Positions 22,419 through 34,000 of a stretch of DNA of 64,000 nt are shown piece by piece. A model generated the notes under the pieces. It saw only the letters and a program-made list of their open reading frames with translations. It did not search any database and was not told the origin of the DNA. The stretch spans positions 101,784,411 to 101,848,410 of the forward strand of contig NC_134084.1 in assembly GCF_000715075.1 (NCBI RefSeq), read 5' to 3'. Origin of the DNA: Nicotiana tabacum. Its lineage: Eukaryota > Streptophyta > Magnoliopsida > Solanales > Solanaceae. A program made the translations under genes and the position numbers. The stretch's first letter is position 1. The number at the start of each line of letters is the position of its first letter.

Positions 22419-24458
22419 ATGTTTTATCTAGGCAAGATTAGTTATTTAACCTCCCTTCTTTATCTAATTTTCTTCATATTCACACTTTTCTTGGAAGGTT
22501 TTTTTGTTATTAGGGTGGATTGCCTGAATTTCAGCTACGCAAATTTCCCCAAGCAAAACGAAAATGATTTCATCACTACTAATTATTCCTTCATAGGATT
22601 GAATGCTGCTATGCAAGTAACAGGCGATGCTCGTGGAACTACTATCACAAACTTATCTGGAAGAATATGGTATCATCAGCCTTTCAAGTTATGGAATCGA
22701 AAGAAGGACATCACAGCATCGTTTAATTCCACGTTTGTGATTAATATCACTCCTCAGAGTAATCCATGGGGTGAAGGATTAGCTTTCATATTGACAAAGG
22801 AAAGTGGTCTTTATTCCATCCCAGATAATAGTGATGGACAATGGCTTGGAATTGTGAATGCAAGTACAAATGGATCTTTATCAAACAACATTTTTGCAGT
22901 TGAATTTGACACAAGGAAAAGTTACTTTGAAGATCTTGATGATAATCATGTTGGCATTGACATAAACAGCATCTATTCTATCAATCAAGCTTCTTTAACC
23001 GACCGTGGTGTTAATCTTTCACGAGCTATTGATGTTATAGCAAGTGTTGAGTATGATGGAGAATCAAAGATCTTGAATGTTTATGCATTCATGAGTAATC
23101 AGACTGGGGACTTTAACGCGAGAAATCCCATCATTTCCATGCCTCTTGATCTTTCCTATCTTCCCGAGGATGTTTTCGTGGGATTTTCAGCTTCAACTGG
23201 GATATATACTCAGCTGAACTGCATAAAGGCATGGAATTTTACAAGCATAGAAATTGGTAATGATAATGATGGTAGCCTATTATGGTTGTGGATCTTGATA
23301 CCAATAATATCGGTTCTGGTTATGTTTCTTGGCGGGGTTTTTATATATTTCACCTGGAGGAGGAAAAAGAAGAGGATGCAAGTGATAGATCAAGATGAGA
23401 AAATAGAGATACTGATTCGGAGTTCAGCTACTGCACCACAGAGATTCCAGCTAAAGGACTTGAAACGAGGGACCGGGAGCTTTGATCCCAGGAACATTCT
23501 TGGAAGAGGAGGATGTGGAGTAGTGTTCAAAGGGTTGCTAGCTGATAAAGAGGTAGCTGTGAAGAGATTCTTTAGAGATTCAAGTCAAGGGGCAAAAGAT
23601 CTCATAGCAGAAGTCACAACCATTGGCAATCTCCACCACAAAAACCTTGTCAAATTGATAGGATGGTGCTATGAAAGCAATGAACTCCTTGTGGTCTATG
23701 AGTTCATGCCAAATGGGAGCTTAGACAAGTTGATATTTTGTGAAGAAAAAGGTGAAATCAGAGAAGGGTTGAGCCTGAGTTGGGAAAAAAGACGTGTCAT
23801 TATCTGTGGCATAGCTCAAGCACTGGATTATCTGCATAATGGGTGCGCGAAAAGAGTACTTCATAGGGACATAAAAGCCAGCAATATCATGCTTGACTCA
23901 GAACTCAATGCTCGGTTGGGAGATTTTGGATTGGCTAGGACAGTTCAAGTGAGTGGAATGACTCACCATTCGACGAAAGAGATAGCTGGAACTCTTGGCT
24001 ATATGGCTCCAGAGAGTTTCCTTATAGGCCGAGCCACAGTTGAGACAGATGTGTTTGCATTTGGAGTGCTCATTCTTGAAGTTGCCTGTGGTCGAAAACC
24101 TGGAAACCAAAATGAGGAGAATATCTACAGCAACAGAATCATTGAATATGTGTGGGATCTCTATAAGAGTGAAAGGATCATTGATGCCATAGATGTTCGA
24201 TTGGATAGAGAATTTGATGAAGGGCAAGCTGAATGTGTGTTAATGTTAGGATTGGCTTGCTGCCAGCCGAATCCATATGAGAGGCCAAGCATGAAAACTG
24301 CTTTACAGATTCTAACAGGGGAATCAGTTTTACCAACTATTCCTACTGAGAAACCTGCATTTGTGTGGCCAGCTAGAGCTCCATCGTCGAATGATGCTGC
24401 AGGTGACTCTCTCATGGAAGGCCAACTTACACCAATTACAGTTCTCAGTGGCAGATGA
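22419..24458 (+). CDS. L-type lectin-domain receptor kinase
   Basis: Intact single-exon gene of 679 codons, the usual size of plant L-type LecRKs. Residues 1-34 are a signal peptide. About 36-277 form a legume-lectin domain with VEFDT (161-165) and DDNHVGIDINS (174-184) and many Asn-linked glycosylation sites. About 287-311 are the transmembrane helix, followed by a basic stop-transfer WRRKKKR. The kinase spans about 357-632: glycine loop GRGGCG (362-367), Lys382 in VAVKRF, Glu398, HRD at 482-484, Asn489, DFG at 502-504 and APE at 530-532. All catalytic residues are present and it is an RD kinase, so it should be active. Members act at the plasma membrane in defence, wound and developmental signalling; the exact ligand is unknown. 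Start chosen as the first in-frame ATG with a signal peptide directly after it. Confidence 0.95.
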   Translation: MFYLGKISYLTSLLYLIFFIFTLFLEGFFVIRVDCLNFSYANFPKQNENDFITTNYSFIGLNAAMQVTGDARGTTITNLSGRIWYHQPFKLWNRKKDITASFNSTFVINITPQSNPWGEGLAFILTKESGLYSIPDNSDGQWLGIVNASTNGSLSNNIFAVEFDTRKSYFEDLDDNHVGIDINSIYSINQASLTDRGVNLSRAIDVIASVEYDGESKILNVYAFMSNQTGDFNARNPIISMPLDLSYLPEDVFVGFSASTGIYTQLNCIKAWNFTSIEIGNDNDGSLLWLWILIPIISVLVMFLGGVFIYFTWRRKKKRMQVIDQDEKIEILIRSSATAPQRFQLKDLKRGTGSFDPRNILGRGGCGVVFKGLLADKEVAVKRFFRDSSQGAKDLIAEVTTIGNLHHKNLVKLIGWCYESNELLVVYEFMPNGSLDKLIFCEEKGEIREGLSLSWEKRRVIICGIAQALDYLHNGCAKRVLHRDIKASNIMLDSELNARLGDFGLARTVQVSGMTHHSTKEIAGTLGYMAPESFLIGRATVETDVFAFGVLILEVACGRKPGNQNEENIYSNRIIEYVWDLYKSERIIDAIDVRLDREFDEGQAECVLMLGLACCQPNPYERPSMKTALQILTGESVLPTIPTEKPAFVWPARAPSSNDAAGDSLMEGQLTPITVLSGR

Positions 24459-25076
24459 TACCTTCTATGCCTTAGGTTTGTCTGATTGGAATGCAGATTC
24501 TGAGGAACCTCAACATTGTTCAAACTTAAGTGCTCATATAATCTGCTGTCAAAACAGCTAACTATTTAGGAGGCAAAATATACTTGTAATTTCACATTAG
24601 CAAGGCAAGAATGTTGCCTTTTTTTTTTTGTGTGTGTGTGTGTGTTGGGAAGGGAAGGTTCCTTCTTCAGAGAGAAGTGCTTCTGCATTGTAAATAGTTT
24701 TCCTTGTAGATAATGATATAGTCAACTTGAACATTTATCATTTGTTTGTCCATATATGTCAACCTAATCTGTTATTCTCAAAAATATTTTAAACTGCTCC
24801 ACTCATTTCCTTACTAATTTTGGGCAGGTCATCATAACTGAAAACATTTCTCAAGATCATCAATAACTGTATACCAAAGATTCTACATTGTTTGTCTGTC
24901 GTAAGTTAAATCCTTGCCGGAATTCACTGGTATCAAGCAAATAAGACGAATGGATTAATCCACGCATCAGATTTCGTCAAGTAAAAACTGAAAACAAAAA
25001 GTAGCCACTAGATGAGTTACTGCTACAAACCATACATGTTCTACCAAGCCACAAAGACATTAAGAAAACTACACAA
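24459..25076. other. Convergent 3' region between receptor kinase and phosducin-like gene
   Basis: About 620 bases separate two genes that face each other. It contains a T-run followed by a GT microsatellite (about 24619-24645). No canonical AATAAA was noted close after the kinase stop. No other gene seen. Confidence 0.5.
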
Positions 25077-28000
25077 TTAATCACTTGAAGATCCATCATC
25101 ATCTTCATGCTCTGCCACAACCTTCTCGAGGAAACTCTTTCGTACTCCATCCAAAACAGCTTCTCTGGATTGTTCATGTTTTCTACGTCCATCATTTAGT
25201 ACAGGATCCGATTGGCAGAGTGTTAGTGCAACACCTAAAACCGAATAGATGAAGAGCAATCATATCAACTGACAAGCCAGCAAATAGTATTAAAAGAAGC
25301 AAATTGCTACCAGAACAATTTGATAAAAGCAAACCTAATACCTGATAAAACACTAGAAAAGAAAACACTAAAACCATGCACAAAGACGAAAAGTTGCTAT
25401 AGAAATACATGTGGAAATAACTAGCCGAAAACGGTTAGATGCAGCAGACAAAACCTTCCTGAAAACAGGGCAAGGTCCAAAATTGTCTTAAAAGTGCAGG
25501 CAAACTTAGCAAGAGAACAGCTACCAACATAACCAAGAAACTGATGAAGATTAATAGTCATGTCTAATGTTGTGCACACCTCTGCTTTCAGCAAATGTTT
25601 TATATAAGAGAAGATATATGCCTTACAACATTAAAAGGAATTCAAGAGACACTCAACCTTTGTCTAAATATGAGTAGGCAAAAAGAGGTAACACGTGAAA
25701 CTTTCCCAAAAGAATGTCAGCACGTCAAGAACGTTTTGAACGTAAATGGGCATATTTCCACCTACTACACTGACGCCAAATAAATGCAAGATACCAGAAA
25801 GAATACCACATATCAATCAGCCATGTTAGTAGCTTTATGACTGCACCTTATTAATCTATCACCCTAAGGACTCCAGTAATCTCTACCCTTTCATCTTTCT
25901 GTACAGTGCATGCACAACTATATAAAGAAATGAAGCTCTTCTTTCTCTTGCACACTTGTAATAATAAAAATTAAGTCTCACTTCTCAGGACGATGCCTAG
26001 TGCAAAGAGATGAAACTAGCTAGTCATGTGTAAATGACAAAGTAACAGAATACATCAAGTATAAAATAGCTGGAATGTGAAAAGTGTTATAAAATATAAC
26101 CCAAAATAACAATAAAAGTGAAGAAAATATGTCATGGAATATGTCATTGAACATACAAAATATGTCATTGAATATGTCATTAAACATTTGAGATGAAGAT
26201 CATGGAAGAAGAGTAGACATCCACCATAATGTGATATTTATCATAACACTCCCCCTTGGATGTCCAAAGATAATGTGCCTCGTTAAAATCTTATTAGGAA
26301 AAAAAACTCTATGAAAAAAAAATCCTAGTGAAGGAAAAAGAGTACACATGTTTAGAAATACGTCTTTTGGTTGTCTCGTTAAAAACCTGGCAAGGAAAAC
26401 CCAGTGGGACAAAACCTTGTAAGGGAAAAAGAGTACAACGCGTATTAACTCCCCCTGATGAGAGCATCAACTCACATCCTTGAGTCTTCGCATCCCAATT
26501 TTGTACACTAGTTTCTTGAAGGTTGATATTGGTAGAGATTTGGTGAACAAATCAGCCATATTATCACTTGAACGAATTTGTTACACATTGATATCACCAT
26601 TCTTTTGAAGATCATGTGTAAAAAATAACTTTGGGGAAATGTGCTTTGTCCTATCTCCTTTTATGAATCCTCCCTTCAATTGGGCTATGCATGCTGCATT
26701 GTCTTCATACAAAATTGTGGGTAGTTTTTCACACTTAAAACCACATTTGTCTCGGATAAGATGTATTATAGACCTCAACCAAATACATTCTCGACTTGCT
26801 TCATGAATAGCAATTATTTCAGCATGATTAGAAGAAGTAGCCACGATTGATTGCTTAGTCGATCGCCAAGATATGGAAGTGCCGCCACATGTAAACACAT
26901 AACCTGTTTGAGATCGAGCCTTATGCGGGTCAGATAAATACCCAGCATCGACATAACCAACAAGATCGGGATTGCAATCATTGCCATAAAATAAGCTCAT
27001 ATCGGTAGTCCCTTTTAGATATCGCACTATGTGTTTGATCCCATTCCAGTGTCTCCTTGTAGGAGCAGAGCTATATCTTGCTAAGACATTAACCGAAAAA
27101 GTTATGTCAGGCCTTGTAGTGTTAGCAAGATACATTAGTGCACCAATTGCACTAAGATATGGTACTTCAGGACCAAGAAGCTCTTCATTCTTTTCTTGAG
27201 GTCGAAACGGGTCCTTATTCACATCAAGTGATCGAACAATCATCGGAGTACTTAATGGATGTGCTCCATCCATGTAAAACCGTTTCAATACCTTTTTAAT
27301 GTAGGCAGATTGATGAACAAAAATCTCATTTGTCAAATGTTCAATTTGCAAACCGAGACATAATTTTGTCTTTCCGAGATCTTTCATCTCGAATTCCTTC
27401 TTTAAATAATCAATTGTTTTTTGGAGTTCTGTAGGAGTTCCAATAAGGTTTATGTCATCAACATATACGGCAAGTACAACAAATTCCGATGTTGTTTTCT
27501 TTATAAAAACACATGGACAAATGGCATCATTTATATAACCCTTCTTTAATAAATACTCACTAAGACGGTTATACCACATTCTTCCTGATTGCTTTAGACC
27601 ATACAAAGATCTTTGCAATTTGATTGAAAATGTTTTCCGGGAATTTGAATTCTGTGCGTTAGGCATTTTAAATCCCTCGGGAATTTTCATGTATATCTCA
27701 TTATCAAGTGAGCCGTAAAGGTAGGCTGTAACTACATCCATTAAATGCATGTCAAGCTTTTCATGGACAGCAAAACTAATGAGATAACGGAATGTTATAG
27801 CATCCATAACAGGAGAATATGTCTCTTCATAATCGACACCAGGCCTTTGAGAAAATCCTTGTGCAACAAGGCGTGCCTTATATCTTTGTACCTCATTTTT
27901 CTCATTCCTTTTGCATACAAAGACCCATTTGTAGCCAACAGGCTTAACACCATTAGGTGTTTGGACTACAGGCCCAAAAACTTCACGTTTTGCAAGTGAA

Positions 28001-31000
28001 CTTAACTCTAATTGGATTGCTTCTTGCCATTTGGGCCAATCAAGTCTTTGTCGACATTCTCCAACAGATTGAGGTTCAAGATCCTCACTTTCTTGCATAA
28101 TGCTAGATGCAACATTATATGCAAAGATGTAATCTGCCACTATATCCATTCGATTCAAATTTGTCTCAATATCGATTGGATTTATTGATAGTTCCTTATT
28201 TTCTTAGAGTCTCAGGCTCATTGATTTCCTCATGAATCTCAGGATTGGTTAAATCGTGAATTTCTTTATGAGACTCTTTCGTAGTGTCATCTTGATCATT
28301 TGTTTTTCTTTTTCTAGGATTTCGATCCTTAGAACCTAATGGTCTGCCACATTTTAGGTGTGATTTTGACTCATTAGCTATGACACTAGAAGATTGTCCA
28401 ATAGGGACATCAATACGGATTGGAACATTCTCTGCAGGGATATGTGATTTTGTTATCCTTTTCAAATCCGTAAATGCATCTGGCATTTGATTTGCTATTT
28501 TCTGCAAATGAATAATATTTTGCACCTCTGTGTCACAAATAGATGCACGTGGATCAAGATGAGACAATGATGTATTTTTCCACAAAATTTCACGTTTTGT
28601 TTCACTAATTTTGGGGAAAATGCCTCATCGAATCGACAATCTGCAAAACGAGCAGTGAACAAATCTCCCGTTAATGTTTCAAGGTAATGAATAATGGAGG
28701 GTGATTCAAACCCAACATATATTCCTGACCTTCTTTGGGGACCCATCTTGGTGCGATATGGGGGTGCTACAGGCACATATACAGCGCATCCAAAAATTCT
28801 TAGATGAGATATATTAGGTTCATGACCCAAAACTAATTGCAAGGGGGAATATTTGTGATAATTTGTCGGTCTGTGACGAATTAGCATTGCTGCATGTAAA
28901 ATGGCGTGACCCCAAACAGAAGTGGGCAACTTCGTTTTCATGAGTAACGGTCTTGCTATCAATTGCACACGTTTAATTAAAGACTCTGCAAGGCCATTTT
29001 GAGTGTGAACATGAGCTACAGGATGTTCCACTTTTATCCCAATTGATAAGCAATAATCATTAAATGCTTGGGATGAAAACTCAGCAGCATTATCAAGTCT
29101 AATAGACTTAATTGGATTATCGGGAAATTGTGCCCGTAATCGGATTATTTGTGCCATTAATTTTGCAAACGCGAGGTTGCGAGATGAAAATAGGCATACA
29201 TGAAACCATCTAGAGGATGCATCTATTAAGACCATAAAATATCTAAACGACCCACTAGGTGGGTGAATAGGTTCGCAAATGTCCCCTTGTATACGTTCTA
29301 AAAACGCAGGGGACTCAATCCCAACCTTTGTTGGTGATGGTCTTATAATTAACTTGTCTTGATAACAAGAAGTGCAAGAAAATTCATTATTTAAAAGAAT
29401 TTTCAAATTCTTTAATGGATGCCCATTTGAGTTTTCTATGATTCGTCTCATCATAATTGATCCAGGATGGCCCAATCGATCATGCCAAAGTACAAAAGTA
29501 TTGTAAGCAGTAACCTTTTGGTTTAAGGTAGAATGTGCCTCAATTGCACTAATTTTTGTCCAATACAGGCCACAAGATAAAGATGGGAACTTCTCAATAA
29601 TTCTTATCTGGCCAGAGACATTCTTGGTAACGATGAGATATTCCATATTATTCTCATCTATTGTCTCAATATGAAATTCATTTTTGCGGATATCTTTAAA
29701 ACTCAACAAGTTCCTCTTGGACTTGGAGGAGAACATTGCATTCTCAATGATAATTATTGTTCCCATAGGCAGAGTTATAGTAGCTCTTCCAGAGCCTTCA
29801 ATTAGATTACTACTACCAGAAATTGTAGTAATATCTGCCTTACACATACTTAAATGAGAGAAATATTTCTTCTCTTTGAATATTGTATGTGTCGTACATG
29901 AATCAATTAAGCAAATATTTTTATAATTGAACTTTGATCCAAGTTTGCTTTGAAAGATATCTATATTTGTTTCCCATAGTTTGACATACAAAAGAAGTAT
30001 ATGAATAAATATTAGTATTTTTAGAGAAAAATGGAAAAGAAATAAAGTTAAACCAATAATTTAATAGTAGCCTTTAATGCATTTTCTGGCAAATTCTAAT
30101 TATTATACAAATAATTATGTAAAAATAATACAAGTACACATATGACTAATACAACTACAACAAATTTATTTACAAGTATAAATTATTTGCATTTTCCTAC
30201 ACATTGTATGAAACATAATTGATCCGTGTAAGAAAAGAACATACTCATAAAAAAATTAAGGGTGAAGTAACAAAAGTTGTTCCAGGGTGCTTGTAAACCT
30301 TTTCTTAAAGAGAATTAAAGCAATGTATGGGAAAGTTAAAATCGTTAAAATATCATTGAGACTAGAATACTAATTAATAGGATATTACTCATTGTTTGTG
30401 AAATTTATAAAATTTCGGAAATAAAAATATTCTTAAGAACTACATAAGAAGAATTATAGAGTGCAATAAAAATTACGAGATGTTTATTCATTACATACTA
30501 CGAATAGAAAAGCATAAAAATTAAATTGCTCAATCATCTCTAACCACAGATCCATCACCGATCAAGTGGTTTATTTTTTCATCAGGGTGCTCAAAAAAAT
30601 CTGCCACATCCAAGTGGGTGATGTCAAATTCATTATCATAGACAAGATTGGCTTCAGAGCCTTTATTCTTCAGAGATGCTTGATAAAGCTCAACCAAATG
30701 TTTTGGTGTGCGACAAATTTTTGCCCAATGCCCTTTTCCACCGCAACGATAGCATTTAGTTTCTGAACCCTCTGCATTTCGCTTCTTATCTTTACCTTTC
30801 CATTTTTGGAAGTTATTTTTCGGTGGAGGATAATTAACGCCAGGAAAATTTCTTCCTTGGACATGGCCACGACCACGACCGCGACCACGACCACGAATAT
30901 GGCCACGACCTTTTCCACAATTAGCATAATGGGAATACACCTCATCCTCTTTAGGCAATGGTGTAGACTCAATGGGTCGATTTTCATGATTTCTCATAAA

Positions 31001-34000
31001 CAATTCATTGTTTCGTTCAGCCACAAGTAGAAGAGAAATCAACTGAGAGTACTTTGTGAAGCCTTTCTCTCGGTACTGCTGTTGTAAGACCATATTGGAA
31101 GCATAAAACGTTGTAAACGTTTTTTCAAGCATATCATAGTCACTGATATTATCTCCACAGAGTTTCAATTTGGAAGTAATTCTAAACATAGCAGAATTAT
31201 ATTCAGAAACAGACTTAAAGTCTTGGAGCCTAAGATGAGCCCAATCATATCGTGCTTGTGGAAGAGTGACCCACTTTAAGTTGTCATATCTTTCCTTTAA
31301 ACCATTCCACAAAACAAATGGATCTTTCACTGTGAGATATTCAATTTTCAACCCTTCATCAAGGTGATGGCGCAAGAAAATCAAGGCCTTAGCACAGTCT
31401 TGTGTAGATGCTTTATCTTTATCTTTAATGGCGTCTCCAAGACCCATTGCATCTAAATGGATTTCAGCATCCAATACCCATGTCATATAGTTCTTGCCCG
31501 AAATTTCAAGGGCAACGAACTTTCTTTTCATAATATCAGACATTTAAAAAAATACAAATTTGAGAAAAATTATACCTTAATTTTCTCAAAGATCTTCTTG
31601 AGATGGTAGAGCCTCGTGTTGATAACGTGTTATAAAATATAACCCAAAATAACAATATAGAACAAGCAAAACAAACTAAGAGATATGGATAGAAAGAGAG
31701 GAAGAGAGATTCTTATTTCTTCTTCAATTGTGTGTATTTTTCTATCTATTACAAGGCATTTATATAGGCATAAAAGTGAAGAAAATATGTCATGGAATAT
31801 GTCATTGAACATACAAAATATGTCATTGAATATGTCATTAAGCATTTGAGATGAAGATCATGGAAGAAGAGTAGACATCCACCATAATGTGATATTTATC
31901 ATAACAAAAAGAAAGATGACAATTCTTTTAGTCAGTCCTCTATATCTTCTAGTCAATCTTCTGTTAGATGTTTAATAAAAATTCAGCCCTGTGAATGGTG
32001 CCTTTTCATTCTAAATTTAGGTAGAAAGGGAAGAGGTTGTCCTTAACTTCTCCTTATGTGACATTGTATATGGAACATAGGGAGTGATTACTTTTTTAAT
32101 TTTTTATATAACGAGAAACACATTGCTTGATCTCTTGAATAACTTCCATAGGAGGAGAAAATTGTGAAGCCTTATCATCTAGAACTCAACATGAAAAGCC
32201 ATACAAAATATCTCCACAGGACCTCAGACACAGCTGTAAAAAAGCCATCGAATTAATTATCCATTAAAAGATCAAATGAAAGAAAGGAGTTGGCACAGAC
32301 AGTAAAAACTCCACCAGGGCATGCAAAAATATTGCAAGAAAAAGAAGGACAGGAGAAAGGGGCGAGGGACAGACACAATGAGAACATAACTTCAGGTATG
32401 CATCTCCGACCAAAATTGTGAAGTCCAACGTAGTTTGACTTCAGTGCACCATTGTTGTAAACCAAAACAGTAGGAAGATTACGATCTGGGTAGTTTGAGA
32501 TGCAATCTGTAGAGATAATTTTGACAAATTTTGTTGCAGGATATCTCATTGCTAGTTCTTCTAAGCATTGTAACAGTATCTGACATCCTGAATATCTATC
32601 AAAGAGAGAGACATCAACAAAGGACAGGCACAGGGTTAAAATTGAAGAAAGAAAGTTACCAAGTACAGATAAAACATATTTGAAGATTGAATGGATAACT
32701 AAATAAGGAGATGAACGTAATAATTACCCATCCTTATAAAGAAGCACAACCACCCAAGTATCATCTGGAGCTTGGGAAACCTCCCGCACAAAATGTGATC
32801 CAGAAATCGGTAACACTGCTCCAAATCGTGCAATCTTAGCAGCTTCTCTTATCTCAGCCAACTTCTTCTTCCTATAGCATTTGAAAACAAGAAAAAAAGA
32901 ATATAAGAACCGCTCAACTCCATCTCAATTCTCAAGCTTAATGGTCATTCTTTATAATGCCCTCCAAACTCTAACTTCACGATAGCTTGATAAGCACATA
33001 TTATTTCTAATAAAATGTTATTAAGTTAACATCCATAGTCTAGAATTTATAGGGAGAGTAGCTTATACGTTTACAACAAAGAAATTGAACTAATCTAGAA
33101 ATGAAATGACTCAAGAAACCTAGTTGGAGCATCATTGTGAACATTGATTTGGAGTTTATTCCACTTGTGACTCATATCTTTAGCCAAGAGTACTTACGTT
33201 TCTTACTTATCAGGATTTCCTTTTTTCTTTTTTCTTTTTTTTTTTTTTTTTTGGGGGGGGGGGGGGGAGGAAGGAGTCAAAGATAAGTGTATGTCATAAA
33301 TCCTTTTTATTTTGGGAGCTTTATTCTTGGATTTTAGTGCAGAATACTTCGAGTTACCAGTTGTAGACAAGTCCTAAACAAGTTATTTCCCGCATATTTT
33401 ACCATGTCTGCTTGGACTGTTCTTCTCCAACCTTTTAACCTAGTAAAGTGAATATGACAATGCTTTCCTTAGTTAACTCTCATTCAACTAGAAGCTCAGG
33501 AGTCAAATATACAAACCAAAGGACAACTATGATCCCTACAAGAACAAACATCACTATGGTGATATCATGCATTCAAAAGAAATCATCTTTCAGTTAAGGA
33601 TGTCCATGAGTTCAAAGAAAAAACTTCTTTAAGACCAAAGATTCCCCCTTTTCGTCTTAAGGGGTCCACAAAATCAAAATAATTAGGTGTCATGCGAAAG
33701 ATAGTAAATCGAATCTTGAACGACGATAAATCAGATAACAAAAGAGACACAAATATTTAATGTGTTAGTTCGGTCAATTTGAACTACGTTCACATGGATA
33801 ATACAAAATATCAAAATACGTGGCACACTAACACTTGTCCCAAAAAATTAAGCGGCAATGAACTGAAAAAGAAGGGACTTGAACGGATTTCTTTTTTAAT
33901 ATCCTAAAGGGGTCTTTCAGGAGCGATCCAAAAGAATAATTAAGGAATCAAAGTGCGAAAATTGAAAATAAAAAAAAGGGGAAGAAGGGCGAAACCTGTA

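Larger units (their letters stand above)
26080..31911 (-). mobile_element. Ty1/copia element B inside the phosducin-like intron
   Basis: LTRs at 26085-26248 and 31628-31906 share the ends TGTTATAAAATATAACCC and TTTATCATAACA. They are bracketed by AAAAG at 26080-26084 and 31907-31911, a clean 5-bp duplication. The element lies on the minus strand, the same sense as its host gene. Its 3' LTR (26085-26248) is 115 bp shorter because a block containing the TATA box was lost between short ATA repeats. A polypurine tract AAGGGGGAG (complement of 26249-26257) precedes it. Gag, protease-integrase and RT-RNase H are all recognisable, with a separate gag ORF. It is inactive. Confidence 0.9.
25235..32390 (-). 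other. Intron 3 of phosducin-like gene, 7.2 kb
   Basis: The intron between the RRCIPE exon and the last exon. Copia element B and its duplication take up 26080-31911. The remaining roughly 845 bases (25235-26079) and 480 bases (31912-32390) are AT-rich and show no gene; short open frames there have no recognisable motifs. Without the insertion the intron would be about 1.3 kb. Confidence 0.7.

Noticed and set aside
33223..33269. T-run followed by G-run as a possible structured element
   Set aside because: Simple homopolymer tract in an intron, prone to sequencing error; no sign of function.
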